A stretch of 64,000 nucleotides of DNA from Pelagicoccus enzymogenes (GCF_014803405.1 NZ_JACYFG010000051.1:682001-746000); one strand, 5' to 3'; shown: positions 31,914 through 40,836, numbered from the stretch's first letter. Translations and numbers: made by a program. Notes: generated by a model not told the origin, from the letters alone.

Positions 31914-33616
31914 GCGCTTTAGATTATATTGTACTGCTGAGTACGCTTTTGGGAATAGCCGCCTACGGCATGTGGCGCACGCGCACGAGTGGAGGCTTGC
32001 AAGGCTACCTCAAAGGGGACGACTCCATACGCTGGGGCACGATTGGGCTCTCTGTGATGGCGACGCAGGCCAGCGCCATTACTTTCCTCTCTACGCCTGG
32101 TAAGGCTTATGACGACGGCATGGGATTCGTGCAGAACTATTTTGGCATGCCATTCGCCATCATATTTATCTGTGTGTTTTTCATCCCGATCTACCGTAAA
32201 CTCAACGTGTATACGTCCTATGAATACCTAGGACAACGCTTTGATTCCAAAACGCGATACTTGGGAGCTTTCTTGTTTTTGATTCAGAGAGGCTTGGCTG
32301 CGGGGATAACGATATACGCTCCGGCGATTGTCATCTCGTCCCTGCTTGGCTGGAACCTCGACCTTACCATCGTGTTGGTGGGCGCCTTGGTAGTGGTCTA
32401 CACGGTTTCGGGTGGCACCAAAGCGGTCAGCATTACGCAGCGCTACCAGATGGGGATCATCTTGGTGGGCATGTTTGTCGCCTTCGCCATGATCATCGGG
32501 AACTTGCCGGACGACGTGTCCTTTAGCTCGGCGCTGTCGGTTGCGGGGGCAATGGACAAGCTGGAGGTGGTCAATTTCTCTTTCGACATCGAGGAACGGT
32601 ACACTTTTTGGTCGGGACTGTTTGGCGGCTTGTTTCTGTCGTTGTCCTACTTCGGCACGGACCAATCGCAGGTGCAACGTTACTTGGCCGGTACGTCCGT
32701 GAGCGCCAGCCGCTTCGGACTGTTGTTCAACGCGGTGGTCAAGATTCCCATGCAGTTCTTTATCCTGTTTGTGGGGGTTATGGTGTTTGTCTTTTACCTT
32801 TTTGAAGAACCGCCTGTATTCTTCAATCAAGCAACCTTAGATGCCGTATCGGAAACGGAATACGCGGACGGCCTCGCCGTCCTGCGAGATCGTTATGCGT
32901 CGGTGGTGGAGGAGCGAGCCGCTGCAGTTCGTCAATTGGCTGCCGATTTGCAGAACGGAGATGATGCAGCGGTCGCTGTGTCCAAGGAGCTCGCGGTTCG
33001 ACTGGAGTCCGAAGCTTTGGGAGTGCGAGAAGAGGTGAAGAGCTTGATTGGTCAAGCCGGCGAAGATTTCGAGGCGAAGGATTCGGACTATGTGTTTATC
33101 ACCTTCATCCTAAACTACCTGCCGGAAGGGTTGATTGGCTTGCTCGTTGCGGTGATTTTTGCGGCTGCCATGTCCTCCACGGCTTCGGAACTCAACGCCC
33201 TCGGCTCCACTACGATGGTCGATTTTTATTCCCGCTGGGCGAAGGGAGAGCAGTCCGATGCCCACTATGTAAGGGTATCGCGAATACTCACCGCAGCATG
33301 GGGTGGCCTAGCCATTTTCTTCGCTCTCTACGCGAACTTGGTGGAGAACTTGATTGAGGCAGTGAATATCCTCGGCTCGCTTTTTTACGGCGGTATCTTG
33401 GGAATGTTTTTGGTGGCCTTCTTTGTTAAATCGGTTCGCGGGAGCGCTGTTTTCTACGCGGCGATTGTGAGTCAGCTTGCTGTGCTCGTTATGTACAAGA
33501 CTTTGGGGATAGGCTATCTCTGGTATAATTTGATTGGTTGCGGGATGGTCATGATTTTGTCCTATGTCCTGCAAGTAACTATCTTCCGCAAACAAGAGAG
33601 AGGAAGCAAGGCATGA
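31910..33616 (+). CDS. Sodium:solute symporter (SSS family)
   Basis: This 568-aa protein with a GTG start has about 13 membrane helices. Family landmarks are IRWGTIGLSVMATQASAITF with the discontinuous first helix, YEYLGQRFDSKTRYLGAFLF, VYTVSGGTKAVSITQRYQMG, and SYFGTDQSQVQRYLAGTSVS, the SSS signature. Between helices in the C-terminal half an inserted ~85-residue charged, coiled-coil-like segment (residues ~305-390, including VVEERAAAVRQLAADLQ) is atypical. The solute is unknown; sugars, sialic acid or amino sugars are usual. It is co-translated with the small membrane protein before it and with the BshC-like gene after it (ATGA overlap). Confidence 0.9.
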   Translation: MSALDYIVLLSTLLGIAAYGMWRTRTSGGLQGYLKGDDSIRWGTIGLSVMATQASAITFLSTPGKAYDDGMGFVQNYFGMPFAIIFICVFFIPIYRKLNVYTSYEYLGQRFDSKTRYLGAFLFLIQRGLAAGITIYAPAIVISSLLGWNLDLTIVLVGALVVVYTVSGGTKAVSITQRYQMGIILVGMFVAFAMIIGNLPDDVSFSSALSVAGAMDKLEVVNFSFDIEERYTFWSGLFGGLFLSLSYFGTDQSQVQRYLAGTSVSASRFGLLFNAVVKIPMQFFILFVGVMVFVFYLFEEPPVFFNQATLDAVSETEYADGLAVLRDRYASVVEERAAAVRQLAADLQNGDDAAVAVSKELAVRLESEALGVREEVKSLIGQAGEDFEAKDSDYVFITFILNYLPEGLIGLLVAVIFAAAMSSTASELNALGSTTMVDFYSRWAKGEQSDAHYVRVSRILTAAWGGLAIFFALYANLVENLIEAVNILGSLFYGGILGMFLVAFFVKSVRGSAVFYAAIVSQLAVLVMYKTLGIGYLWYNLIGCGMVMILSYVLQVTIFRKQERGSKA

Positions 33617-34383
33617 GCAAGGCTCCCGTGATCGCGTTTGGCCAACAACCCTGCGGCTTTTTTCCGAAGCGGTTCCTCGTATCCAAAATCTGGACTGCGA
33701 AGCGCTTGCAGCAGGAGATTGGAGGAGAGGTGGTTTTCTTCTACCACGACTGCGACCATGATCCGCGGGAAACGCAAACGAAGTTGACCCATCTCAAGAC
33801 TGGGGATCTTCATTGCTTGAATTTCGCTTTCGAGAACAAGATCCAGAAAAAGTACTCGCCGCTTTTTGCTAAGCGAGTGGATCGTAATTGGCAGGCGAAT
33901 ACTGCTCGACAGCTCCCCCAGTTTGTGAGCGAGGAACTCACCGAGCTCTTTGACTCCATTCGAGAGGAGAACGTGGCAGACTTTTGTCTAGCTATGTATC
34001 GCGGCATGGGATTGCTGGAGGGGATTCGGGTAGAGCGTTCGGGGGCGCCGGAATTTCGTCGTAAGGCGATCGCGGTGGATGATTACTTCGTGGATACGGA
34101 GCTGGAGGGCGAAGTGGTCCGAGCTCGCTTGCACAACGGTGGTTTTGCGCTCCACCAGGGTGGGAGCTCCTATCTGCCGGTGGAAGCGGATCCAAGCGAC
34201 AAGGGAAGGATCACGCCGTCCCGCGACACGCGCCTGCGTTGGATGCAATCCGTTTTGGGATGTACGCACTATGTCGCAGGGGCTGGGGAGATAAAATACT
34301 TGAACAAGGACGACGCACCTGAGATCGAGTTTGTTGAACGTGACCCCATTGAACGCAGCGACGAAGCTTATGTCGGAGAGTAA
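33613..34383 (+). CDS. Compact BshC-like protein (candidate bacillithiol synthase)
   Basis: This 256-aa protein starts at ATG 33613, overlapping the symporter stop by 4 bp. By eye it shares, in order, the landmarks of BshC, the cysteine-adding bacillithiol synthase. These are VIAFGQQPCGFF (G10-Q12) against the VIGGQQAGLL loop of BshC, FFYHDCDHDPRET (residues 42-53) against the DHDFDE segment, SRDTRLRWMQ (203-211) against TRPIMQ, and THYVAGAGEIKYL (218-230) against FIAGPGEVAYW. BshC is normally ~540 aa; here the middle and the C-terminal coiled-coil part are missing. It is followed directly by bshB and bshA. I infer a minimal or alternative thiol-forming ligase; activity is unproven. Confidence 0.6.
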   Translation: MSKAPVIAFGQQPCGFFPKRFLVSKIWTAKRLQQEIGGEVVFFYHDCDHDPRETQTKLTHLKTGDLHCLNFAFENKIQKKYSPLFAKRVDRNWQANTARQLPQFVSEELTELFDSIREENVADFCLAMYRGMGLLEGIRVERSGAPEFRRKAIAVDDYFVDTELEGEVVRARLHNGGFALHQGGSSYLPVEADPSDKGRITPSRDTRLRWMQSVLGCTHYVAGAGEIKYLNKDDAPEIEFVERDPIERSDEAYVGE

Positions 34384-35086
34384 GGAACTTTCTATCCTAG
34401 TTGTAGGAGCCCACCCGGACGATATCGAGTTCGGCTGCGGCGCCATCCTGCTAAAGGAGGCGGAGAGCGGCGCTCGTATTCACTTTTTGGTGTGCTCTCT
34501 CGGTGAAGCGGGGAGTAATGGAACTCCTCAGGAACGGGAGGCGGAGAGTCGAGCGGCAGCAGCCCGCTGCGGAGCGACAATCGATTTCATCGAATGCGGT
34601 GGAGACGGGAATATGCAGGCGACGCCGGAAACAGCTCGCGGGATCGCCCGCAGGATTCGGGAGACGAAGGCAACGGTACTCTTAGCCCCAAGTTTAGTGG
34701 CGAACCAGCATCCGGACCATTCAGCCATCGGCAAAGCAGCCCAGGATGCCGCTCGCCTCGCTCGCTACGCAGGGATTGCGGAGCTGTCAGATGCGCCGCC
34801 TCATGCGATTGCCTCGCTTTACTTCTATGCTATCACTCCCGGCGCGGAGCCTCGCGAAGGCACTCCCTTCGTATTCGATGTTTCGCTGCAGGTCGACGCT
34901 TGGCGTGAGATGATGAACTGTCACCAGTCCCAAATGAAAACCCGTCGCTATCTGGATCTCCAGCTTTCGCGAGCGCGGACTTTGGGGCTGCAAACAGGGT
35001 GCGAGTACGCTCAAGCCCTCTGGCCCAACGATCCGGTTCTCGTGAACGGGTTGAATTCGGCGCCGCGTGGCATTCGTCTGTTCTAG
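34370..35086 (+). CDS. bshB: Bacillithiol pathway deacetylase BshB (PIG-L/LmbE family)
   Basis: This 238-aa cytoplasmic enzyme starts at ATG 34370, overlapping the BshC-like gene by 14 bp. The zinc motif is VVGAHPDDIEFGCGAILLK, followed by LVCSLGEAGSNGTPQERE and ANQHPDHSAIGKAAQDA with the third zinc ligand. The length and motif spacing match BshB1-type enzymes, which deacetylate GlcNAc-malate. Its stop is immediately followed by the bshA start, with no gap, so the pair makes GlcN-malate from UDP-GlcNAc and malate. Confidence 0.88.
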   Translation: MSESKELSILVVGAHPDDIEFGCGAILLKEAESGARIHFLVCSLGEAGSNGTPQEREAESRAAAARCGATIDFIECGGDGNMQATPETARGIARRIRETKATVLLAPSLVANQHPDHSAIGKAAQDAARLARYAGIAELSDAPPHAIASLYFYAITPGAEPREGTPFVFDVSLQVDAWREMMNCHQSQMKTRRYLDLQLSRARTLGLQTGCEYAQALWPNDPVLVNGLNSAPRGIRLF

Positions 35087-36223
35087 GTGGACTCCAACAA
35101 ACCCCTGAAAATCGGCATTGCCTGCTACCCTTTGGTGGGGGGAAGCGGAATTCTCGCTTCGGCTCTGGGGATGGAGCTCGCCGCTCGCGGGCACGAGGTC
35201 CACTTCTTCAGCTACGCTAAACCCGTACGCCTCGATACTTCCCTGCCGCGTATTCACTTCCATCCGGTTGCGGTGTCGAAGTACAAGCTGTTCGAATACG
35301 CCGACTACACCTTGCCGCTGGCGGTCAAATTGGCGGAGGTCGCTGACCAAGCCCATCTCGACATCATTCACGCTCATTACGCGGTGCCGCACGCCACGGC
35401 TGCCTACATCGCCAAGCGTATGGCGAAGCAGGACCGTTTGCGGATCGTGACGACCTTGCACGGAACGGATACCACTTTGCTTGGGCGGGATCCCAACTAC
35501 CGGAGAGCGATCGAGTACTCGCTGCAGCACTCGGATCGGGTAACGACGGTCTCGGATAGCTTGCGTCGAGACACGGAGGAAATCTTCGACGTGGGCAAGC
35601 CGGTGGAGGTGATCCACAATTTCTACACGCCCGGTCGGCCGACTTCCACACGGGAGACCATGCGCAAGGACTTAGGCCTGGGAGACTGCTTCACGCTCTT
35701 CCACGCTTCCAATTTAAGATCGGTGAAGCGTATCGACCTTTTGCTGCAGTCGGTGGCTCGCTGCAAACTTCGAGAGAACTTGAAGCTCGTCATCCTGGCC
35801 GGAAATTCCTTCGAAGCCTTCGAAGGTCAAGTGAAGGACTTGGGGTTGGAGGAGACGGTGATCGTGCGAGAAAACGGGTATCCGATCGAAGACTACATCG
35901 AAGCTTGTGACTTCGGGATCTACACGTCGGAGACGGAGAGCTTTTGCCTGAGTATCCTCGAAGGAATGTTTTTGGGCAAAGCCGCTTTGGCGTTTCGAGT
36001 CGGAGGCATTCCGGAAGTCATGGAAGAGAACCTTTCCGGTTTGTTGTGCGACTTTGGAGATTGCGACGCCATGGCGTCTGCTATCGACGCGTTGGCGGCA
36101 GGACCGGAGCGAGCCAGGGAAATGGGGGCCGAAGCGAAAAAACGGGCTCTGGGGCGCTTCACGGCGGACAGGATCGTGCCGCTGTACCTTGAGTGTTACC
36201 GTCAGGCCTTGGCGGACAGCTGA
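35087..36223 (+). CDS. bshA: N-acetyl-alpha-D-glucosaminyl L-malate synthase BshA
   Basis: This 378-aa GT4 glycosyltransferase (GTG start directly after the bshB stop) begins LKIGIACYPLVGGSGILASA, very close to the CYPSVGGSG signature of BshA. It continues with HEVHFFSYAKPVRLD, DIIHAHYAVPHATAAYIAK and TTLHGTDTTLLGRDPNYRR. The nucleotide-sugar site has the EX7E pattern (ETESFCLSILEGM) and VGGIPEVMEENLSG. BshA joins GlcNAc from UDP-GlcNAc to L-malate, the first step of bacillithiol synthesis. This is the most confidently identified gene of the operon. Confidence 0.93.
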   Translation: MDSNKPLKIGIACYPLVGGSGILASALGMELAARGHEVHFFSYAKPVRLDTSLPRIHFHPVAVSKYKLFEYADYTLPLAVKLAEVADQAHLDIIHAHYAVPHATAAYIAKRMAKQDRLRIVTTLHGTDTTLLGRDPNYRRAIEYSLQHSDRVTTVSDSLRRDTEEIFDVGKPVEVIHNFYTPGRPTSTRETMRKDLGLGDCFTLFHASNLRSVKRIDLLLQSVARCKLRENLKLVILAGNSFEAFEGQVKDLGLEETVIVRENGYPIEDYIEACDFGIYTSETESFCLSILEGMFLGKAALAFRVGGIPEVMEENLSGLLCDFGDCDAMASAIDALAAGPERAREMGAEAKKRALGRFTADRIVPLYLECYRQALADS

Positions 36224-36309
36224 GAGAGAAGGGGCTGCCCTCGGGCAAGGATGAATTAAGTTAAGCTCGGAACTCGCTTTCTGGCCGTGTATCCGTTCAC
36301 TGATTACCC

Positions 36310-36675
36310 ATGTCTTGGACGGATAAGGAAACGCCGGTCTCGGAGCTCAAGGAGCGGGTCGCGGCTTTTGCTAGGGAGCGCGATTGGGAGCAGTTCCATA
36401 CGCTAAAGAACCTCAGCGTCGCCTTGGCAGGGGAAGCGGCGGAGTTGATGGAGCCGTTCCAGTGGCTGGAGGGAGATCGCTGCAAAGCGCTCTTACAGGA
36501 TTCGGCTAAGCGAGAGGCGATTGAGGACGAGCTGGCCGACGTCGTCATCTACGCCCTGCAATTCGCGAACCGGGGAGGAATCGACCTCGCGTTGGCAATT
36601 GACCGGAAAATGGCTAAGAATGCACTCAAGTACCCCGTAGACTTGGCCAAGGGAAGCGCGGAGAAGCGGGGTTAG
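36310..36675 (+). CDS. MazG-like nucleotide pyrophosphohydrolase
   Basis: This 121-aa protein has the MazG/dCTPase helical pattern. An EHxxExxE-type metal site is seen as LAGEAAELMEPFQWLE and, further on, EAIEDELADVVIYALQFAN. The start FHTLKNLSVAL matches the RS21-C6/DCTPP1-like subgroup (about 115 aa), which hydrolyses abnormal dNTPs to monophosphates. It lies 86 bp after bshA and 11 bp before the FIST gene. Confidence 0.87.
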   Translation: MSWTDKETPVSELKERVAAFARERDWEQFHTLKNLSVALAGEAAELMEPFQWLEGDRCKALLQDSAKREAIEDELADVVIYALQFANRGGIDLALAIDRKMAKNALKYPVDLAKGSAEKRG

Positions 36676-36686
36676 TACTCTTCAGC

Positions 36687-37811
36687 ATGCCGATAAAAAG
36701 TAGCCACAGCCCGCAAGTCTCGGATCTCGCCGCCAGCATCGAAGCGGTCGCCTCGCAGCCGGAGGTGCGCTCCTTGCTGGTATTGGCTTGCGACGAAAAC
36801 GGCTACACCGCCGCCGCCTTGGATCCCATCCTGAAGGCTCAGGACTTGCCTTTGGCAGGGGGCATTTTCCCGCAGATCATCTTGGGGCCGACGCGCATGG
36901 AAAAGGGCCACATCGTTGTGGGCTTGAGGGAAACCTTGCAGGTCGAGACGATTGCAGGCTTGAGCGATCTGAGTGAGGATTTTGAAGCGCGATTGGAAGC
37001 GTTGGACGTAGACTTCTCCGATACGCGCACTGTGATGGTTTTCGTGGATGGCTTGTCCTCTCGTATCAACACCCTCGTGGAGGAGCTGTTTGCCGTCTTT
37101 GGATTGGAGGCGAACTACATCGGCGGTGGAGCGGGATCGCTCAGCTTGGAACAGCGTCCCTGCTTGTTCACCAACGGCGGACTGGTCAAGGACTGCGCGG
37201 TCTTGGCTTTCTCCAACTTGCAAACGGGCATCGGCGTTTCGCACGGCTGGCAGGAGCTGGAGGGCCCCTTCGAGGTGACGGAGTCGGACCGCAACACCTT
37301 GATTTCGCTCGATTGGCAGCCCGCCTTCGAGGTTTACCGCGAAACGGTGGAAGCTCACGCGGGCAACGTTTTCGCTTCCAAGGACTTTTTCAAGATCGCC
37401 AACTCCTACCCCTTTGGCATTAGCCGCCTGGCGGCGGAGAAGATCGTGCGCGACCCGATTTCGCTTGGGCCCAACAAGGAGATCGTTTGCATCGGCGAAG
37501 TTCCGCAGCAGGCGTTCGTCCATATTTTGAAGGGCGATCCCGCTTCCTTGATCGCGGCAGCCAAGGAGGCCTTGCGGCGCGGTCGCAGCGGTTACGAGGG
37601 AAGGACGGATCGCCGCATGGTGTTCCTGGTGGACTGCATATCCCGCTATCTCTTCCTAGGCGATGAATTTGATCGCGAGCTTGAGGCCTTGTCGATCGAC
37701 GAGGAGACGCCGCGCTTCGGAGTGCTCAGCTTGGGCGAGATCGCCAACAACCGGAAGGACTACCTCGAGTTCTACAACAAGACGGCGGTAGTCGCAGTGA
37801 TGGAATCCTGA
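36687..37811 (+). CDS. FIST sensory domain protein
   Basis: This 374-aa protein has a FIST N-terminal domain (TVMVFVDGLSSRINTLVEEL and YIGGGAGSLSLEQRP, then GGLVKDCAVLAF) and FIST_C (FPFGISRLAAEK-like SYPFGISRLAAEKIVRD, ending FGVLSLGEIANNRKDYLEFY). It has no signal or membrane segment, so it is cytoplasmic. FIST domains are thought to bind small ligands such as amino acids. Its stop overlaps the start of the histidine kinase gene (TGATG), so it most likely feeds that kinase with a ligand signal. Confidence 0.9.
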   Translation: MPIKSSHSPQVSDLAASIEAVASQPEVRSLLVLACDENGYTAAALDPILKAQDLPLAGGIFPQIILGPTRMEKGHIVVGLRETLQVETIAGLSDLSEDFEARLEALDVDFSDTRTVMVFVDGLSSRINTLVEELFAVFGLEANYIGGGAGSLSLEQRPCLFTNGGLVKDCAVLAFSNLQTGIGVSHGWQELEGPFEVTESDRNTLISLDWQPAFEVYRETVEAHAGNVFASKDFFKIANSYPFGISRLAAEKIVRDPISLGPNKEIVCIGEVPQQAFVHILKGDPASLIAAAKEALRRGRSGYEGRTDRRMVFLVDCISRYLFLGDEFDRELEALSIDEETPRFGVLSLGEIANNRKDYLEFYNKTAVVAVMES

Positions 37812-38995
37812 TGTTGCTGCGCGCGGAAGAACAACAGATCTACTACGAGATCTCCATGTCGATCGGGATCGGTTTCGATTACCGAAAGATGCTCAAGGAG
37901 TGTGTTGGCAAGTACTTGCGAAAGCTCAATCTCTCTGCGGGTTGCGTCTTGCGCAGGAAGGAACTGGGAAACGGCGTATTTATCCTCGAGCCCTTCTACA
38001 TGCTGCCCAAGAAGGTCGCGGCCAACCGGGCGATCCAAATCGTAAATTCCCGTCTGCAGCCGCAGTACGATCGCGAGAGCTTGGAGGCCTTGGAAGCGGA
38101 GCTTCCTTTTCCCCACAACTCGGTCGACGAGGAATTCGCGCACTTCTTCCGGCTACCCGATTTCGGGGTATTGGTCCTGGTCAAGAGCGGTGGCCCGCTG
38201 GACGAGCGGACCATCAACTCCCTGGCGGCCCTTAACGCGAAGTTGGCGAACGCCCTCAACGCCGGCTTGCAGAAGGAAGCCCTGGCGGAAAGCGAGCAGC
38301 GGCTCGCGGACGCCAACGAACGCCTGGCGGAGTTCGACGCGGACAAGCTCGCCTTCATCCAGTACATCTCGCACGAGTTGAACACGCCCCTCAATTGGAT
38401 CGGCAGCTTGAACATGATGGAAAGCCAGTCGCTGACTGCGGAGAACGCGCGTTACCTCGACTTCGCACGCAAGGGCTTCAGCCGCATTTCCCGCTTGGCC
38501 CAACTGGCCAGCTCCTACTTCGAAGAGGCGCGGCAGAAGCGGAAAGGCGAAACCCATTTGCTGGGCTTGCGCGATCTCGAGTCCGCCCTGCAGTCGACCA
38601 TGATGGGCAAGCTTGCCGCCAAGGAGCTGACCTTGGTCTTCGAAGGAGACTGGGAAGGAAACCTGGTGGTCGACAAGGAAGGCCTGATGTGGGTGTTGCA
38701 GGTACTCTTGGACAATGCGGTGCACTTTTCGCTCTGGGAGCAGACCATTCGAATTTCCTTGGAGCGAAGCGGAGCGAGCGTCGTGTTTCGCGTGACGGAC
38801 CAGGGCGTCGGGATCGAGTCGGAGGATCTGCGGGCGATTTTCAAGCCTTGCCAGATGCCGGAGCACAAGCGGAGCGAGGGTGGCTACGGGTTTAGCCTGC
38901 CGCGGGCAAATCTCATTTGCGAGGCGAACGCTTGGCGCCTTTCCGTGGTAAGCGAAGGGCAGGGGAAAGGGGCTTGTTTTTCCCTAAGCCTTTGA
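37811..38995 (+). CDS. Soluble sensor histidine kinase paired with FIST protein
   Basis: This 394-aa protein has no membrane helix. Residues ~1-150 look like a GAF-type sensor. A short coiled coil leads into HisKA with the phospho-acceptor H188 in FIQYISHELNTPLNWIG. The ATPase domain has the N box (LLDNAVHFSLW), G1 (VTDQGVGIESEDL) and a G2-like GGYGFSLPRANLI. No response regulator gene follows (glyA is next), so this is an orphan kinase that probably signals with the FIST protein it overlaps. Confidence 0.9.
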   Translation: MLLRAEEQQIYYEISMSIGIGFDYRKMLKECVGKYLRKLNLSAGCVLRRKELGNGVFILEPFYMLPKKVAANRAIQIVNSRLQPQYDRESLEALEAELPFPHNSVDEEFAHFFRLPDFGVLVLVKSGGPLDERTINSLAALNAKLANALNAGLQKEALAESEQRLADANERLAEFDADKLAFIQYISHELNTPLNWIGSLNMMESQSLTAENARYLDFARKGFSRISRLAQLASSYFEEARQKRKGETHLLGLRDLESALQSTMMGKLAAKELTLVFEGDWEGNLVVDKEGLMWVLQVLLDNAVHFSLWEQTIRISLERSGASVVFRVTDQGVGIESEDLRAIFKPCQMPEHKRSEGGYGFSLPRANLICEANAWRLSVVSEGQGKGACFSLSL

Positions 38996-39207
38996 AGGGC
39001 AAACGCTCGCGGACTTTGACCCAAACAGGTGCCGGATGGACGGGGATTTTGTCGCCGACTTCGCATTGACTTCCCTGCAGCCAGCGGCTTTTTTCCGAAT
39101 TGCGACTGGCGATGCAAAGGCGGGATTGACCGCTGGGAAGCGGTTCAGTTCTATCGCGCGCCTGGGTAGAACTTTTCAGAGAAAAACCGCTTCCAAATCA
39201 AATCATC

Positions 39208-40737
39208 ATGAGTGACACCACCGCCGCCACGCCACTGCAGGACTACTTGTCCTCCCGTTCCTCCGAGTCTATCTCGCCCGCTATGGTCAGCTACCTCGCT
39301 AGCCTGCAGCAGGTTGCAGAAGTGAATCCCGGGATCGCCCGCTCCATCGTCAAGGAGCTAGAGGACCAACGCAGCAACTTGAAGCTCATCGCTTCGGAAA
39401 ACTACACGTCCACCAATACTCAGGCTGCCATGGGCAACCTGCTGACGGACAAGTACGCCGAAGGTTTTGCGGGCGCTCGCTACTACGCCGGTTGCGACAA
39501 CATCGACGACATCGAGTCCGAAGCCTGCCGTCTCGCCTGCGAACTATTCAAGGCAGAGCATGCCTACGTGCAGCCGCACTCCGGGGCGGACGCCAACATG
39601 ATCGCCTTCTGGGCGATTCTCCAAGCCAAGGTTGGCGTTCCAACGCTCGAGGAACTCGGCGAGCCGAACCCTGCCAAGCTTTCCCGCGAGGATTGGAACA
39701 AGGTGCGTGCCGCCATGGGCAACCAGCGCTTGCTGGGGCTCGACTACTACTCGGGCGGCCACCTCACGCACGGTTACCGTTTCAACGTTTCCGCTCAGAC
39801 TTTCGATGCGTACAGCTACTCGGTCGATCCGGAAACCGGCTTGCTCGACTACGATGCCCTCGAAAAGCAAGCGGAAGAGGTGAAGCCGCTCATCCTGCTC
39901 GCCGGCTATTCCGCTTACCCGCGCAAGATGAACTTCCGCCGCATGCGGGAGATCGCAGATAAGGTGGGAGCCGTCTTGATGGTAGACATGGCGCACTTCG
40001 CCGGCTTGGTCGCGGGCGACGTGTTCGAAGGCGACTTCAACCCGATGCCCTTCGCGGACGTGGTTACCTCCACCACGCACAAGACCTTGCGCGGACCTCG
40101 TGGCGGTATCGTTCTCTGCAAGAAGGAGTTTGCTGAGTTCGTGGACAAGGGCTGCCCGCTCGTCATCGGCGGTCCGCTTCCGCACGTCATGGCGGCCAAG
40201 GCCATCGCCTTCCAGGAGGCGCTCAAGCCAGAGTTCAAGGCCTACGCGGCCAAGGTCGTGGAGAACACCAGCGCTCTTGCCCAAGCCATGATCGACGAAG
40301 GCCTCACCATCGCGACCGGCGGTTCGGACAATCACTTGCTCCTGATCAACGTGACCAGCTTCGGCCTCAACGGCCGTCAAGCGGAAGCCGCAGTGCGCGA
40401 AGCGGGCGTTACCCTCAATCGGAACTCGCTTCCTTTCGACCCGAACGGCCCGCACTACACCAGCGGCCTGCGCGTCGGCGCTCCCGCTGTCACCTCGCTC
40501 GGCATGGGCGTAGAGCAGATGAAGGAAATCGCATCCATCTTCAAGCTGATCCTCTCCAACACCAAGCCAGCTACCATCGCCAGCGGCAAGAACGCCGGCC
40601 AGCCCAGCAAGGTGAAGTACGAGTTGTCCGACGAAGTGATCGCGGAAGCCCGCGGTCGCGTGAAGGCTTTGCTCGACGAGTTCGTGCTCTACCCGGAGAT
40701 CGACCTCGACTTCCTCAAGGCCAGCTTCGGCGCCTAG
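39208..40737 (+). CDS. glyA: Serine hydroxymethyltransferase, long form
   Basis: This 509-aa PLP enzyme converts serine and tetrahydrofolate to glycine and methylene-THF. LIASENYTSTNTQAAMGN, DKYAEGFAGARYYAGCDN, VQPHSGADANM and the PLP lysine in STTHKTLRGPRGGIV are present. It is ~90 aa longer than most GlyA: an N-terminal extension (to ~40) and an insertion around residues 140-175 (EELGEPNPAKLSREDW). Chlamydial GlyA proteins have a similar long form. The 5' gap 38996-39207 shows a small hairpin at ~39129-39148 but no riboswitch I recognise. Confidence 0.96.
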   Translation: MSDTTAATPLQDYLSSRSSESISPAMVSYLASLQQVAEVNPGIARSIVKELEDQRSNLKLIASENYTSTNTQAAMGNLLTDKYAEGFAGARYYAGCDNIDDIESEACRLACELFKAEHAYVQPHSGADANMIAFWAILQAKVGVPTLEELGEPNPAKLSREDWNKVRAAMGNQRLLGLDYYSGGHLTHGYRFNVSAQTFDAYSYSVDPETGLLDYDALEKQAEEVKPLILLAGYSAYPRKMNFRRMREIADKVGAVLMVDMAHFAGLVAGDVFEGDFNPMPFADVVTSTTHKTLRGPRGGIVLCKKEFAEFVDKGCPLVIGGPLPHVMAAKAIAFQEALKPEFKAYAAKVVENTSALAQAMIDEGLTIATGGSDNHLLLINVTSFGLNGRQAEAAVREAGVTLNRNSLPFDPNGPHYTSGLRVGAPAVTSLGMGVEQMKEIASIFKLILSNTKPATIASGKNAGQPSKVKYELSDEVIAEARGRVKALLDEFVLYPEIDLDFLKASFGA

Positions 40738-40770
40738 TCGTCGTAGCGCTTCGAAAGCGAATCTTAAAAG

Positions 40771-40804
40771 AAAGGCGCGTCCCCAGAAGGGACGCGCCTT
40801 TTAC
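40771..40804. terminator. Bidirectional terminator between glyA and the thioredoxin-like gene
   Basis: AAAGGCGCGTCCC pairs with GGGACGCGCCTTT around CAGAA, giving A-run/T-run ends on both strands. It separates two convergent genes. Confidence 0.93.
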
Positions 40805-40836
40805 ATTCTTAATGTCGTTTGGGGAGGCTCGAAACC

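Noticed and set aside
38996-39207. Possible glycine or THF riboswitch ahead of glyA
   Set aside because: Only a short hairpin (~39129-39148) is seen. I could not place the conserved core of either riboswitch class.
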